Below are positions 29,546-38,495 of a DNA stretch of 64,000 nucleotides, piece by piece. The stretch lies in the NCBI RefSeq assembly GCF_003762905.1, contig NZ_RJKS01000001.1, forward strand, positions 620,001 to 684,000, read 5' to 3'. Numbering within the stretch: position 1 is the stretch's first letter; each line of letters opens with the position of its first letter. The position numbers were made by a program, and so were the translations under genes. The notes under the pieces are model-generated. The model was not told where the DNA came from and made no database searches. It worked only from the letters and a program-made list of their open reading frames with translations. This stretch comes from Curtobacterium sp. ZW137. GTDB lineage: Bacteria; Actinomycetota; Actinomycetes; Actinomycetales; Microbacteriaceae.

Positions 29546-30609
29546 CAGCGTTCACGCTCCCAGAAGGACGGTCCGACCGGCTCGTGGAAGTCGCTCTGCG
29601 CAACCAGGTAGCCGTCGTCGTCGATCGCGATCGGAAGTTGGGGGAGGGGGCGAGCCGCCGGACCGAAGATGACGTCGCAGTTGTTCGAGACGTCGAAGGT
29701 CGACTGGTGGCAGGGGCACAGCAGGTGGTGCGTCTGCTGCTCGTAGAGCGCGACCGGGCATCCGACGTGGGTGCAGATCTTGGAGTAGGCAACGATACCG
29801 TCGTAACCCCAGTTCTCGCGGCCCTTCGAGGGGTTGAGGTCCTTCGGGTCGAGGCGCATGAGGAGCACCGCGGCCTTGGCCTTCTCCTCGAGCATGTCTT
29901 CCTTGTCGAGGAGCCCGTCCGGGATCACGTGGAAGACCGAGCCGATGGTGACGTCCGAGGCCTTGATCGGCAGACCGGTCGGGTCCTTCGTCAGGCGCGT
30001 GCCCTTCGCCCACATGGTGTGGCGGAGGAGCTCGTTCGGGTCGGCGGCCGGGGCGAGGTCGCGGACCAGCACGATGCCGGGCAGCGGGAACGCCACGAGG
30101 GCGCCGATCATCGAGTTGCGGATCAGCTTGCGACGGCTGAAGCCGGACTCCTTGTCGGCGAGCTGGAAGGCCTCGACGGCCTTCGCGCGGGTCGCGTCGG
30201 TGCCACGGGTGGGGTGGCGGAGCTCGCTGATCTCACGGTCGGAGACCAGGGACTTCGACCAGTAGACCGCGCCGATGCCGAGGGCGAGCAGCGCGAGCGA
30301 GATGGCCAGACCGAGGAAGAGGTTCGCGGTGCGGACCGTGCCGAAGTCGTCGGACTTGATCGGGAACGCGACGTACGCGGCGATCGACAGGACGCTGCCG
30401 ACGATCGAGAGGTAGAAGAACGTCGCGACCTGGCGCTCGGCCAGCCGCTGCTTCTTCGGGTCGACGTCGGTGCGGCGCGCGCGGTGCGGCGGCTCACCCG
30501 GGTTCTCGAACGGTTCCGCGGGCAGGACCGCGGTGCCGGCCGGCACCGAGGTGCCGTGCTTCTCGACAGCCGAGGACGAGTTCAGCGCCTCGTCGTCGTG
30601 CTCTGCCAT
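29545..30609 (-). CDS. qcrA: Cytochrome bc1 complex, Rieske iron-sulfur subunit
   Basis: A 354-residue Rieske protein with three N-terminal transmembrane helices (about 62-200), as in mycobacteria, and a C-terminal [2Fe-2S] domain with CTHVGCP and CPCHQSTFD. The third helix is preceded by a twin-arginine-like SRRKLIRN, consistent with Tat translocation of the folded cluster domain; tatC is in this window. GAAGGGAA precedes the ATG at 30609. Confidence 0.96.
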   Translation of the reverse strand: MAEHDDEALNSSSAVEKHGTSVPAGTAVLPAEPFENPGEPPHRARRTDVDPKKQRLAERQVATFFYLSIVGSVLSIAAYVAFPIKSDDFGTVRTANLFLGLAISLALLALGIGAVYWSKSLVSDREISELRHPTRGTDATRAKAVEAFQLADKESGFSRRKLIRNSMIGALVAFPLPGIVLVRDLAPAADPNELLRHTMWAKGTRLTKDPTGLPIKASDVTIGSVFHVIPDGLLDKEDMLEEKAKAAVLLMRLDPKDLNPSKGRENWGYDGIVAYSKICTHVGCPVALYEQQTHHLLCPCHQSTFDVSNNCDVIFGPAARPLPQLPIAIDDDGYLVAQSDFHEPVGPSFWERER

Positions 30610-30642
30610 GGTGTTCCCTTCAGTGTCGTGCGACACGGACGA

Positions 30643-31455
30643 TCAGTTGGACTTCGCGGTCAGCCAGACGGTCATCGCGACCACCGCGCCGAGTCCGAAG
30701 ATCCAGATGAACAGACCCTCTGCCACCGGGCCGAGGGCGCCGAGGCCGAAGCCACCGGGCGAAGCGTTGTCCTGCACGTACTTGAGGTACGTGATGATGT
30801 CGGCCTTCTGCTGCGGCGTGATGTTCAGGTCGTTGAACACCGGCATGTTCTGCGGGCCCGTGACCATGGCCTCGTAGATGTGCTTGCCCGTGACGTTCGT
30901 CAGGTTCGGCGCGTACTTGCCCTCGGTCAGGGCACCACCGGCACCGGCGACGTTGTGGCACATCGCGCAGTTGATGCGGAAGAGCTCCGCACCGGCGGCG
31001 GCGTCACCGTCGGAGCCGTCGGTGAGCGACGTCGAGGGGATCGACGGACCGGGGCCGAGCGAGGCGACGTACGCCGCGAGGGCGTCGACCTGCGTGTCGG
31101 TGAACTGCGAGGGCTTCTCCTCGGCCTGGGGGCCCTGGGCAGCCATCGGCATGCGACCGGTGCCGACCTGGAAGTCGACCGACGCTGCGCCGACACCGAT
31201 GAGGGACGGGCCCTCGCTGGTGCCCTGTGCGGACAAGCCGTGGCAGGTGGCGCAGTTCGACGCGAAGAGCTTCTGGCCTTCGTTCACCTGCGACTGGCTC
31301 GCGGCCGCGACCGTGGTCGTGCTGCTGTCGTCGGCGGAGGCCGTGGAGCTGAACAGCGCGTACGCACCGCCGGTGGTCATCAGACCGACGACGATGAGCG
31401 AGACGGTCGCCAGCGGGGAGCGGCGGCCCTTCTTGGACTTGGTTCTGTTGAACAT
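30643..31455 (-). CDS. qcrC: Cytochrome bc1 complex, diheme cytochrome c subunit
   Basis: A 270-residue cytochrome cc. A membrane-anchoring N-terminal helix (SLIVVGLMTTGGAYALF) is followed by two heme-binding sites CATCH and CAMCH and a C-terminal helix (GLFIWIFGLGAVVAMTVWL). Diheme QcrC passes electrons directly to the aa3 oxidase, replacing a soluble cytochrome c. It is 21 bases after ctaE and 33 bases before qcrA. Confidence 0.96.
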   Translation of the reverse strand: MFNRTKSKKGRRSPLATVSLIVVGLMTTGGAYALFSSTASADDSSTTTVAAASQSQVNEGQKLFASNCATCHGLSAQGTSEGPSLIGVGAASVDFQVGTGRMPMAAQGPQAEEKPSQFTDTQVDALAAYVASLGPGPSIPSTSLTDGSDGDAAAGAELFRINCAMCHNVAGAGGALTEGKYAPNLTNVTGKHIYEAMVTGPQNMPVFNDLNITPQQKADIITYLKYVQDNASPGGFGLGALGPVAEGLFIWIFGLGAVVAMTVWLTAKSN

Positions 31456-31476
31456 GCGGTGGGTGCTGTCCGATTC

Positions 31477-32115
31477 CTACTTGAGAAGGTAAATGACGGC
31501 GAAGAGGCCGATCCAGACCACGTCGACGAAGTGCCAGTAGTACGACACGACGATGGCCGTGGTGGCCTCCTTGTGGCCGAAGTTCTTCGCGGCGAAGCCA
31601 CGGCCGAGCGTCAGGAGGAAGGCGATCAGGCCACCGGTCACGTGCAGGCCGTGGAAGCCGGTGGTGAAGTAGAACGCCGAGCCGTAGGCACTGGAGGAGA
31701 GCGTGATGCCCTCGTGCCAGAGGTTGGCGTACTCGAAGATCTGGCCGCAGACGAAGACCGCGCCCATGCAGTACGTGACGAAGAACCACTCCGTCATGCC
31801 CCAGTCACGGGGGTTCCAGCTCGTGCGGTGCACCTGGAAGCGCTCGGCGGCGAAGACCGCGAACTGGCACGCGAAGCTGGACAGGACCAGCACGATCGTG
31901 TTCACCGAGGCGAACGGCACCTCGAGGTGGGCGGTCTCGGTCGCCCAGAGCTCGGGGGAGGTGCTGCGCAGCGTGAAGTAGATCGCGAACAGGCCGGCGA
32001 AGAACATGACCTCGCTGCCCAGCCACACGATCGTCCCCACGGCAACGGGGTTCGGCCTGTTGAGGACCGTACCGCTGGCTGGTCTGGAGAGAGGGGTGCT
32101 TGTCACAGAGTCCAT
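31477..32115 (-). CDS. ctaE: Cytochrome c oxidase subunit III
   Basis: A 212-residue five-helix protein of the heme-copper oxidase complex. [18 protein letters not shown] [31 protein letters not shown] and [14 protein letters not shown] and [14 protein letters not shown] are the family marks. Either the ATG at 32115 or the GTG at 32106 (giving MTSTPLSRP) could start it; the GTG has a CATAAT hexamer seven bases upstream and would be leaderless. First gene of ctaE-qcrC-qcrA-qcrB, divergent from trpD, as in mycobacteria. Confidence 0.93.
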   Translation of the reverse strand: MDSVTSTPLSRPASGTVLNRPNPVAVGTIVWLGSEVMFFAGLFAIYFTLRSTSPELWATETAHLEVPFASVNTIVLVLSSFACQFAVFAAERFQVHRTSWNPRDWGMTEWFFVTYCMGAVFVCGQIFEYANLWHEGITLSSSAYGSAFYFTTGFHGLHVTGGLIAFLLTLGRGFAAKNFGHKEATTAIVVSYYWHFVDVVWIGLFAVIYLLK

Positions 32116-32173
32116 TATGGCCGAAACCACCGACAGTGTTTTGCCAGGCAACTGGCGGGTCGTTCGAAAACAG

Positions 32174-32179
32174 TACGAT
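32174..32179 (+). promoter_or_regulatory. -10 element of trpD
   Basis: TACGAT, seven bases before the ATG at 32187, which has no ribosome site. Suggests a leaderless trpD mRNA. Confidence 0.45.
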
Positions 32180-32186
32180 CGCGGGT

Positions 32187-33242
32187 ATGTCTGACGTTCT
32201 CTCCTGGCCTGCCGTCATCAGTGCGCTCATGGCGCGCGAGGACCTGACGATCAGGCAGTCCACATGGGCCATGGAGGAGATCGTGCACGGGCGCGCCACC
32301 GACGCCCAGATCGCCGCCTTCGCCGTGGCCCTCCGCGCCAAGGGCGAGACCGTCGACGAGGTGGTCGGTTTCCGCGACGCGATCCTCGAAGCCGCCGTCC
32401 CGCTGGACGTCGATCCGATGGCGCTCGACATCGTCGGCACCGGCGGCGACGTGGTCGGCACCGTGAACGTGTCGACGATGGCGGCGATCGTGATCGCCGC
32501 CGCCGGCGTGCCGGTCGTCAAGCACGGCAACCGCGCGAGCTCCTCGAAGTCGGGCTCGAGCGATGTCCTCGCGGCGCTCGGTCTCGACCTCACGATGGAC
32601 GCGGTGCGCGTCGCGGACACGTTCCGGCGTGTCGGGCTGACCTTCGCCTTCGCGAGCGCCTTCCACCCGGGCTTCGCGCACGCCGCCCCGGTCCGCCGTG
32701 AGATCGGCGTGCCGACCGTCTTCAACTTCCTCGGCCCGCTCGTGAACCCCGCACGGTGCGAGGCGAACGCCGTCGGCGTGGCGCAGCTCGAGCTGGTCCC
32801 GATCATCACGGGCGTGTTCCAGACGCGCGGCGCGACCGCACTGGTGTTCCGCGGCGACGACGGCCTCGACGAGCTCACCACGACCGGCCACAGCCACATC
32901 TGGGAGGTCACCGGCGGCCGCGTCACCGAGCACGACCTCGACCCGCGCGACCTCGGCATCGCCCGTGCCCGGATGGAGGACCTGCTCGGCGGCGAACCCG
33001 CGGAGAACGCGGCGATCGTCCGGCGTGTCCTGGCGGGGGAGACCGGTCCGGTCCGCGACATCGTGCTCCTGAACGCCGCGGCCGGCCTGGTCTCGTTCCG
33101 CCTCGCCGAGGACCCGGAACAGTGGGACCGGCCGATCCTGCACCGCTTCCGCGAGCAGCTCGTCGTCGCGGCCGAGGCGATCGACTCCGGTGCCGCCGAG
33201 CGGAAGCTCGCCGACTGGGTCGACGCGGCACCCGTCGCGTAG
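32187..33242 (+). CDS. trpD: Anthranilate phosphoribosyltransferase
   Basis: A 351-residue enzyme of tryptophan synthesis transferring phosphoribosyl from PRPP to anthranilate. Diagnostic parts are [35 protein letters not shown] and [29 protein letters not shown]. No other trp genes are near. The ATG at 32187 lies 71 bases from the divergent ctaE start. The transcript ends at a 22-bp hairpin. Confidence 0.95.
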   Translation: MSDVLSWPAVISALMAREDLTIRQSTWAMEEIVHGRATDAQIAAFAVALRAKGETVDEVVGFRDAILEAAVPLDVDPMALDIVGTGGDVVGTVNVSTMAAIVIAAAGVPVVKHGNRASSSKSGSSDVLAALGLDLTMDAVRVADTFRRVGLTFAFASAFHPGFAHAAPVRREIGVPTVFNFLGPLVNPARCEANAVGVAQLELVPIITGVFQTRGATALVFRGDDGLDELTTTGHSHIWEVTGGRVTEHDLDPRDLGIARARMEDLLGGEPAENAAIVRRVLAGETGPVRDIVLLNAAAGLVSFRLAEDPEQWDRPILHRFREQLVVAAEAIDSGAAERKLADWVDAAPVA

Positions 33243-33293
33243 CCGACGGACCGCGCGGGTCACGTCGGGCACACCACGGCCCTGGACCACGGA

Positions 33294-33338
33294 CGGGAGG
33301 CCCGGTGCCGGTCCCAGGGACCGGCACCGGGCCTCCCG
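33294..33338. terminator. 45-base near-palindrome, bidirectional terminator
   Basis: A 22-bp arm (33294-33315) pairs perfectly with 33317-33338 around a single central base. It lies between the convergent trpD and glpK genes, 52 bases after trpD and 26 before the end of glpK. Confidence 0.8.
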
Positions 33339-33363
33339 GCTGGTGCGTCGCGTCAGCTGACGA

Positions 33364-34875
33364 CTACTGGACGTCCTCGTCGACCCAGTCGAAGGTCTTC
33401 GTGACGGCCTTCTTCCAGAGGCGCAGCGTGCGGTCGCGCTCCGCGGCGTCGAGCTGCGGCTCCCAGCGCTGGTCCTCCTGCCAGTTGGCACGGAGCTCGT
33501 CGAGGTTCGCCCAGAAACCGACGGCGAGGCCGGCTGCGTAGGCGGCGCCGAGCGCGGTGGTCTCCGCGACGACCGGTCGGACGACCGGCACGTCGAGGAT
33601 GTCCGCCTGGAACTGCATGAGCTCGTTGTTGGCGGTCATGCCGCCGTCGACCTTGAGCTCGGTCAGGTCCACGCCGGAGTCCGCGTTCACGGCGTCGAGG
33701 ACCTCGCGGGTCTGCAGCGCCGTGGCCTCGAGGGCCGCACGGGCGATGTGGCCCTTGTTGACGTAGCGCGTCAGGCCGACGATCGCACCGCGGGCATCCG
33801 GACGCCAGTACGGCGCGAACAGGCCGGAGAACGCCGGGACGAAGTACACGCCGCCGTTGTCGTCGACCGTCTTCGCCAGCGCCTCGACCTCCGGGGCGCT
33901 CTGGATGAGGCCCAGGTTGTCGCGGAGCCACTGGATGAGCGACCCCGTGACGGCGATCGAGCCCTCGAGCGCGTAGTGCGTCTCCTGGTCACCGAGCTTG
34001 TAGCCGACGGTCGTCAGCAGCCCGTTCTCGGAACGGACGATCTCCGTGCCGGTGTTGAAGATCAGGAAGTTGCCGGTGCCGTACGTGTTCTTCGACTCGC
34101 CCTTGTCGAACGCGGCCTGGCCGAACGTCGCGGCCTGCTGGTCGCCGAGGATGCCGGCGATCGGGACCTCGCGGAGGAGGTTCGACGACTCGACGTGGCC
34201 GTAGACCTCGGAGGAGCTGACGATCTCCGGGAGCATCGACTTCGGCACACCGAAGTCCGCCAGGATGTCGTCGCGCCACTGCAGCGTCTCGAGGTCCATG
34301 AACAGCGTGCGGGACGCGTTCGTGACGTCGGTCTTGTGCACGCCGCCGTCGACGCCACCGGTCAGGTTCCAGAGGACCCAGGTGTCGGTGGTGCCGAAGA
34401 GCAGGTCCCCGGCCTCGGCCTTCTCGCGTGCACCCTCGACGTTCTCGAGGATCCACATGATCTTGGTGCCGGCGAAGTACGTCGCGAGCGGGAGTCCGAC
34501 GACCGACTTGTAGCGGTCGGTGTCGCCGTCGGCGAGCTTGTCGACGATCGACTGGGTGCGGGTGTCCTGCCAGACGATCGCGTTGTAGACGGCCTTGCCG
34601 GTGGTCTTGTCCCACACGACCGCGGTCTCGCGCTGGTTCGTGATGCCGACCGCGGCGACGTCGTGTCGGGTGATGTCGGCGCGGGAGAGTGCCTGGCCGA
34701 TCACCTCACGGACGTTGTCCCAGATCTCGGCGGGGTCGTGCTCGACCCATCCCGCGCGCGGGAAGATCTGCTCGTGCTCCTTCTGTCCGACGGAGATGAT
34801 CGAACCGGAGTGGTCGAAGACGATTGCACGGGTGCTGGTCGTGCCCTGGTCGATGGCGACGATGTAGTCGGCCAT
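33364..34875 (-). CDS. glpK: Glycerol kinase
   Basis: A 503-residue FGGY kinase phosphorylating glycerol to glycerol 3-phosphate. The N-terminus [32 protein letters not shown], the catalytic-type VWQDTRT, and [17 protein letters not shown] plus the [17 protein letters not shown] motif are all present. AAGGAG precedes the ATG at 34875. It follows glpF in the same operon, with a hairpin between them. Confidence 0.97.
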   Translation of the reverse strand: MADYIVAIDQGTTSTRAIVFDHSGSIISVGQKEHEQIFPRAGWVEHDPAEIWDNVREVIGQALSRADITRHDVAAVGITNQRETAVVWDKTTGKAVYNAIVWQDTRTQSIVDKLADGDTDRYKSVVGLPLATYFAGTKIMWILENVEGAREKAEAGDLLFGTTDTWVLWNLTGGVDGGVHKTDVTNASRTLFMDLETLQWRDDILADFGVPKSMLPEIVSSSEVYGHVESSNLLREVPIAGILGDQQAATFGQAAFDKGESKNTYGTGNFLIFNTGTEIVRSENGLLTTVGYKLGDQETHYALEGSIAVTGSLIQWLRDNLGLIQSAPEVEALAKTVDDNGGVYFVPAFSGLFAPYWRPDARGAIVGLTRYVNKGHIARAALEATALQTREVLDAVNADSGVDLTELKVDGGMTANNELMQFQADILDVPVVRPVVAETTALGAAYAAGLAVGFWANLDELRANWQEDQRWEPQLDAAERDRTLRLWKKAVTKTFDWVDEDVQ

Positions 34876-34904
34876 TGGTGCTCCTTACGGGTGTTCGGTG
34901 CTGC

Positions 34905-34930
34905 GGCCGGCCCCGGCGTTGGGGCCGGCC
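34905..34930 (-). terminator. Intercistronic hairpin between glpF and glpK
   Basis: GGCCGGCCCC (34905-34914) / GGGGCCGGCC (34921-34930), perfect 10-bp stem with a 6-base loop, 19 bases after the glpF stop on the minus strand. Probably a partial terminator or mRNA processing site setting the GlpF:GlpK ratio. Confidence 0.6.
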
Positions 34931-34949
34931 GACGGGGACGGGTGTGGGA

Positions 34950-35672
34950 TCAGGCGAGGGGGAGCAGTGCGTACGACAGACCTGCCGCGATCGCACCACC
35001 GATGAGCGGACCGACGACCGGCACCCAGGCGTAGGCCCAGTCGCTCGAGCCCTTGCCCTTGATGGGCAGGAAGGCGTGCGCGAGGCGCGGGCCGAGGTCA
35101 CGGGCCGGGTTGATCGCGTACCCGGTCGGGCCACCGAGGGAGACACCGATCGCGATCACGAGGAACGCCACGGGGATGGCGCCGAGCTCGGACGGGGTCT
35201 TGCCGTTCGTGAACGCGATCACCACGAAGACGAGGACGAAGGTGCCGATGATCTCGGTGACGAGGTTCCAGCCGTAGGAGCGGATGGCCGGGCCGGTGGA
35301 GAAGACGCCGAGCTTGGCGGCCGGGTCGGGCTCCTCGTCGAAGTGCTGCTTGTAGGCGAGCCAGACGATGACCGCACCGATGATCGCGCCGATCAGCTGG
35401 GCGAGCCAGAAGAGGAACATCTCACCGACGGTGATGTTGCCGAGGATGGCCTGGGCGAGGCTGACGGCCGGGTTCAGCTGGCCGCCGGACTTGTACGAGA
35501 CGGTGACGCCGGCGAAGACCGCGAAGCCCCAACCGATCGTGACCATGAGGAAGCCTGCGCCGAAGCCCTTGGACTTCTTGAGTGACACGGCGGCGACGAC
35601 ACCGCCACCCAGGATGATGAGCATCGTGGTGCCGACGAGCTCGGAAAGGAACTTGACGCCGATGTCGTCCAT
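34950..35672 (-). CDS. glpF: Glycerol uptake facilitator (aquaglyceroporin)
   Basis: A 240-residue MIP-family channel with six helices and the two pore motifs LNPAVS and INPARD; the aspartate after the second NPA-Arg is typical of glycerol facilitators rather than water channels. The insertion with HFDEEPDPAAKLGVFSTGP is cytoplasmic or periplasmic loop. GGAGGT lies before the ATG at 35672. It heads glpF-glpK and faces dhaK. Confidence 0.94.
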   Translation of the reverse strand: MDDIGVKFLSELVGTTMLIILGGGVVAAVSLKKSKGFGAGFLMVTIGWGFAVFAGVTVSYKSGGQLNPAVSLAQAILGNITVGEMFLFWLAQLIGAIIGAVIVWLAYKQHFDEEPDPAAKLGVFSTGPAIRSYGWNLVTEIIGTFVLVFVVIAFTNGKTPSELGAIPVAFLVIAIGVSLGGPTGYAINPARDLGPRLAHAFLPIKGKGSSDWAYAWVPVVGPLIGGAIAAGLSYALLPLA

Positions 35673-35741
35673 CGGTGACCTCCATTGCGCTGGTTGGGGG
35701 TCCCGATGCTGCTCGGCACTCCCCATCGAGTGATTGTGGCG

Positions 35742-35747
35742 AGCATA
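35742..35747 (-). promoter_or_regulatory. -10 element of glpF
   Basis: TATGCT on the minus strand, 69 bases upstream of the glpF ATG; a weak TCACCC lies 18 bases further up. The upstream palindrome at 35799-35812 is about 50 bases away. Confidence 0.4.
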
Positions 35748-35798
35748 CTGCCGGGGATTTCCGACGGGTGATGAACACGTGAGCGATCTGCGGGAAGT

Positions 35799-35877
35799 TG
35801 CACGAACGTGCATGAGGAGTGTGCGTCAGGCCATTCCGGGGCGGGATCCCCACGGGCACCCCGTGCACGAACGTGCA
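35799..35877. promoter_or_regulatory. Two identical palindromic operators in the glpF-dhaK divergent region
   Basis: TGCACGAACGTGCA occurs exactly twice, at 35799-35812 and 35864-35877, 65 bases apart. Each is an inverted repeat TGCACG-AA-CGTGCA. They stand between the divergent glpF and dhaK promoters in a 304-base gap that otherwise contains only the two -10 elements. A shared glycerol/dihydroxyacetone regulator is likely, but none is encoded nearby. Confidence 0.75.
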
Positions 35878-35901
35878 GGTCCGGGGAACGCACGCCCGTT
35901 G

Positions 35902-35907
35902 TAGCCT
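35902..35907 (+). promoter_or_regulatory. -10 element of dhaKLM
   Basis: TAGCCT, 25 bases downstream of the second palindrome and 69 bases before the dhaK ATG. The palindrome would overlap or abut the -35 position. Confidence 0.4.
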
Positions 35908-35976
35908 GGGCCCACTCCGGACGACGTCGGCGGTGTGCAGGCCTCGTCCGGGCGTCCGACCCGTGGAGGCCCCGTC

Positions 35977-36978
35977 ATGAAGAAGCTCATCAACGACCCG
36001 CAGGACGTCGTCATCGAGACCGTGCGGGGGTTCGCCCAGGCGCACGCCGGTCACGTGGTCCTCGTCGAGGACCCGATCCACCTGCACCGCGCCGACGCCC
36101 CGGTGTCCGGCAAGGTCGGCATCGTCAGCGGCGGCGGCAGCGGGCACGAACCCCTGCACGCGGGCTTCGTCGGGTACGGCATGCTCGACGCCGCCGTTCC
36201 CGGTCCCGTCTTCACGAGCCCCACCCCGGACCCGATCGTCGCGGCGACGAAGGCCGTGGACGGCGGAGCGGGCGTGCTCCACATCGTGAAGAACTACACC
36301 GGCGACGTGCTCAACTTCGAGACGGCCGCCGAGCTCGCCGGGATGGACGACATCAGGGTCGAGTCGGTCGTGGTCGACGACGACGTCGCCGTGCAGGACT
36401 CGCTCTACACGGCCGGCCGCCGCGGCGTGGCCGGCACGGTCGTCGTCGAGAAGTGCGCCGGTGCCGCTGCCGAGCGCGGCGACGACCTCGACGCGGTCGC
36501 GGCCGTGGCCCGCCACGTCAACGACGTCACGCGGTCGATGGGCCTCGCCATCGCGCCGGGCACCGTGCCGCACGCAGGGGAGCCGTCCTTCTCGCTCGGG
36601 GACGACGAGGCCGAGCTCGGCATCGGGATCCACGGCGAACCCGGACGCGAACGCATCGCGATGGCACCGGTGGACGCCCTGGTCGACCGGGTCCTCGAGC
36701 CGATCCTCACCGACCTCGCTGCCCCTGCCGGCTCCCGGCTGCTGCTCCTGGTGAACGGGATGGGCGGGACGCCGCTCTCCGAGCTCTACATCGCCTACCG
36801 ACGCGCCGCCGAGGTGCTCGCGGACCGCGGCCACGAGGTCGCGCGTAGTTTGGTGGGCGACTACGTCACGTCCCTCGAGATGCAGGGGTTCTCGATCACC
36901 GTCACGGTGCTCGACGACGACCTGATCACCCTGTGGGACGCACCGGTCGAGACCCCGGCGCTGCGCTGGGGCCGCTGA
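35977..36978 (+). CDS. dhaK: PTS-dependent dihydroxyacetone kinase, substrate-binding subunit
   Basis: A 333-residue DhaK that binds dihydroxyacetone covalently through a histidine. VGIVSGGGSGHEPLHAGFVG, VKNYTGDVLNFETA and GIGIHGEPGRER (the substrate-binding His) are present. GGAGGC precedes the ATG at 35977. With DhaL and DhaM it uses phosphoenolpyruvate through the PTS rather than ATP as donor. First gene of dhaK-dhaL-dhaM. Confidence 0.96.
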   Translation: MKKLINDPQDVVIETVRGFAQAHAGHVVLVEDPIHLHRADAPVSGKVGIVSGGGSGHEPLHAGFVGYGMLDAAVPGPVFTSPTPDPIVAATKAVDGGAGVLHIVKNYTGDVLNFETAAELAGMDDIRVESVVVDDDVAVQDSLYTAGRRGVAGTVVVEKCAGAAAERGDDLDAVAAVARHVNDVTRSMGLAIAPGTVPHAGEPSFSLGDDEAELGIGIHGEPGRERIAMAPVDALVDRVLEPILTDLAAPAGSRLLLLVNGMGGTPLSELYIAYRRAAEVLADRGHEVARSLVGDYVTSLEMQGFSITVTVLDDDLITLWDAPVETPALRWGR

Positions 36979-36985
36979 CACCGAC

Positions 36986-37029
36986 CGGCCGGCACCGTCC
37001 GGCCGCCGATCCGGGCCGTGCTCGGCCCG
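36986..37029 (+). other. Two hairpins between dhaK and dhaL
   Basis: CGGCCGG (36986-36992) / CCGGCCG (36999-37005) and CGGGCCG (37012-37018) / CGGCCCG (37023-37029), each a perfect 7-bp stem. They sit just after the dhaK stop and just before the dhaL ribosome site, suggesting mRNA stabilisation or partial termination. Confidence 0.5.
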
Positions 37030-37045
37030 CAGGAAGGAACACCAA

Positions 37046-37672
37046 TTGGCGCTCGACACCGCATGGGCCATCGACTGGGTCCGACGCACCGCCGCGACGA
37101 TCGACGAGCACCGGGCGGAACTCGTCACGCTCGACCGCGAGATCGGTGACGGCGACCACGGCGAGAACCTCGACCGCGGCTTCCGCGCCGTGCTCGAGGC
37201 CGTCGACGGTGGCTCGTTCGACACCCCCGGGTCGGTCTTCAAGACGGTCGCCACGAAGCTCATCTCGACGGTCGGCGGTGCCGCCGGTCCGCTCTTCGGG
37301 ACCGCGTACCTCAAGGCCGCGCAGGCCGCCGGTGACGCCGCCGAGCTCGACGCGGACACCCTCGTCGCGGTGCTCACCGCGGCGCGCGACGGCGTCGTCT
37401 CGCGCGGCAAGGCCGCCGTCGGCGACAAGACGATGATCGACGCGTGGACCCCGGCGGTCGACGCGGCCGCCACCGCTGCGCAGGCGGGGGAGAGCCCGGA
37501 GCGGGTGCTCGCGGCCGCCGCGGACGCCGCGGTCACCGGCGCCGAGTCCACCGAGCCGCTCGTCGCCCACAAGGGCCGCGCCAGCTACCTCGGCGAACGC
37601 GCCGTCGGGCACCGCGACCCCGGCGCACAGTCCACGGCCTACATCCTCCGCGCCGCGGTGGACGCGGCGTGA
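37046..37672 (+). CDS. dhaL: Dihydroxyacetone kinase, ADP-binding subunit
   Basis: A 208-residue DhaL that carries ADP/ATP as a cofactor and phosphorylates dihydroxyacetone bound to DhaK. LDREIGDGDHGENLDRGF (metal-binding aspartates), STVGGAAGPLFGTAYLKAA and GKAAVGDKTMIDAW are diagnostic. The start is TTG at 37046, supported by AGGAAGGAA nine bases upstream. Its stop overlaps the dhaM GTG. Confidence 0.95.
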   Translation: MALDTAWAIDWVRRTAATIDEHRAELVTLDREIGDGDHGENLDRGFRAVLEAVDGGSFDTPGSVFKTVATKLISTVGGAAGPLFGTAYLKAAQAAGDAAELDADTLVAVLTAARDGVVSRGKAAVGDKTMIDAWTPAVDAAATAAQAGESPERVLAAAADAAVTGAESTEPLVAHKGRASYLGERAVGHRDPGAQSTAYILRAAVDAA

Positions 37673-38412
37673 GCGTCGGCATCCTGATCGTCTCGCACAG
37701 CGCGGCGATCGCGTCCGGCACCGTGGAGCTCGCCCGGCAGATGGCGGCGGACGTGCAGCTCGTCGCGGCGGGCGGCACGGACGACGGCGGGATCGGGACC
37801 TCGTTCGAGGCGATCACCGCGGGCATCGAGGAGCTCTCCGGCGCCGACGCGATCGTCGTCCTGTGCGACCTCGGCTCCGCCTACCTGACCACCGACACGG
37901 CGCTGGACTTCCTCGACGACGACGTCCGGGAACGGGTCCACGTGTCCGACGCCCCCATCGTGGAGGGTGCGGTGGCCGCCGCGGTCGCGGCCCAGACCGG
38001 TGGTGACGTCGACGCGGTGCTGGCCGCCGCGGCGTCCGCCGCAGCGTCCGAGGCGGACGCGGGCACGGCCTCCGGTCCGGATGCCGGCGACCGCCTGTCG
38101 GACGGAGGACGGCCTGGAGGCCCGGTGCCGGATGGCGGCGCCGGTCCCGTCGGCGATGTGAGCGCGTCCACGACCGTCGAGCTGGTCAACGAGACCGGGC
38201 TGCACGCCCGCCCAGCGGCCGAGTTCGTGAAGACCGCCGCGAAGTACGACGCCGCGGTCCGCGTGAACGGCGTCGACGCGAAGAGCCTGCTCGGGATCAT
38301 GGCGCTCGCGCTGCCCAAGGGGGCGACGGTGACCATCGAGGCCAGCGGCGACGACGCCCAGGACGCGGTCGACGCGCTCGACGAACTGGTGCGCTCCGGC
38401 TTCGGGGAGTGA
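37669..38412 (+). CDS. dhaM: DhaM phosphotransferase with fused HPr domain
   Basis: A 247-residue fusion. Residues 1-125 are the mannose-EIIA-like DhaM domain with the phosphorylated histidine in LIVSHSAAIA and LCDLGSAYLTTDTAL. An Ala/Gly/Asp-rich linker (about 125-162) leads to an HPr domain (about 163-247) with the active-site motif GLHARPAAEFV and the regulatory-serine region KSLLGIMALALPKGA. E. coli DhaM also has an enzyme I-like part; here it is absent, so PTS enzyme I must come from elsewhere. The GTG at 37669 overlaps dhaL by four bases. Confidence 0.93.
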   Translation: MSVGILIVSHSAAIASGTVELARQMAADVQLVAAGGTDDGGIGTSFEAITAGIEELSGADAIVVLCDLGSAYLTTDTALDFLDDDVRERVHVSDAPIVEGAVAAAVAAQTGGDVDAVLAAAASAAASEADAGTASGPDAGDRLSDGGRPGGPVPDGGAGPVGDVSASTTVELVNETGLHARPAAEFVKTAAKYDAAVRVNGVDAKSLLGIMALALPKGATVTIEASGDDAQDAVDALDELVRSGFGE

Positions 38413-38414
38413 CC

Positions 38415-38495
38415 GGTCGGCTCCGGCGCGTCGCCGGGGTCGGTCGGCTCCGGCTCGCGGCCGGGGTCCGGCGGCTCAGGCGCGACGCCGGGGTC
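38415..38495. repeat. Three degenerate 27-bp tandem repeats
   Basis: Units 38415-38441, 38442-38468 and 38469-38495 are equal in length and similar in sequence; each contains a small GC-rich inverted repeat such as CCGGCG-CGT-CGCCGG. They fill the convergent gap between dhaM and the TetR gene and include the TetR stop codon. Possibly a compound terminator. Confidence 0.75.

Noticed and set aside
27821..32247. Two long plus-strand frames (596 and 909 codons) across the qcr/cta genes
   Set aside because: They are antisense shadows of qcrB, qcrA, qcrC and ctaE, with repetitive charged composition and no recognisable motif.
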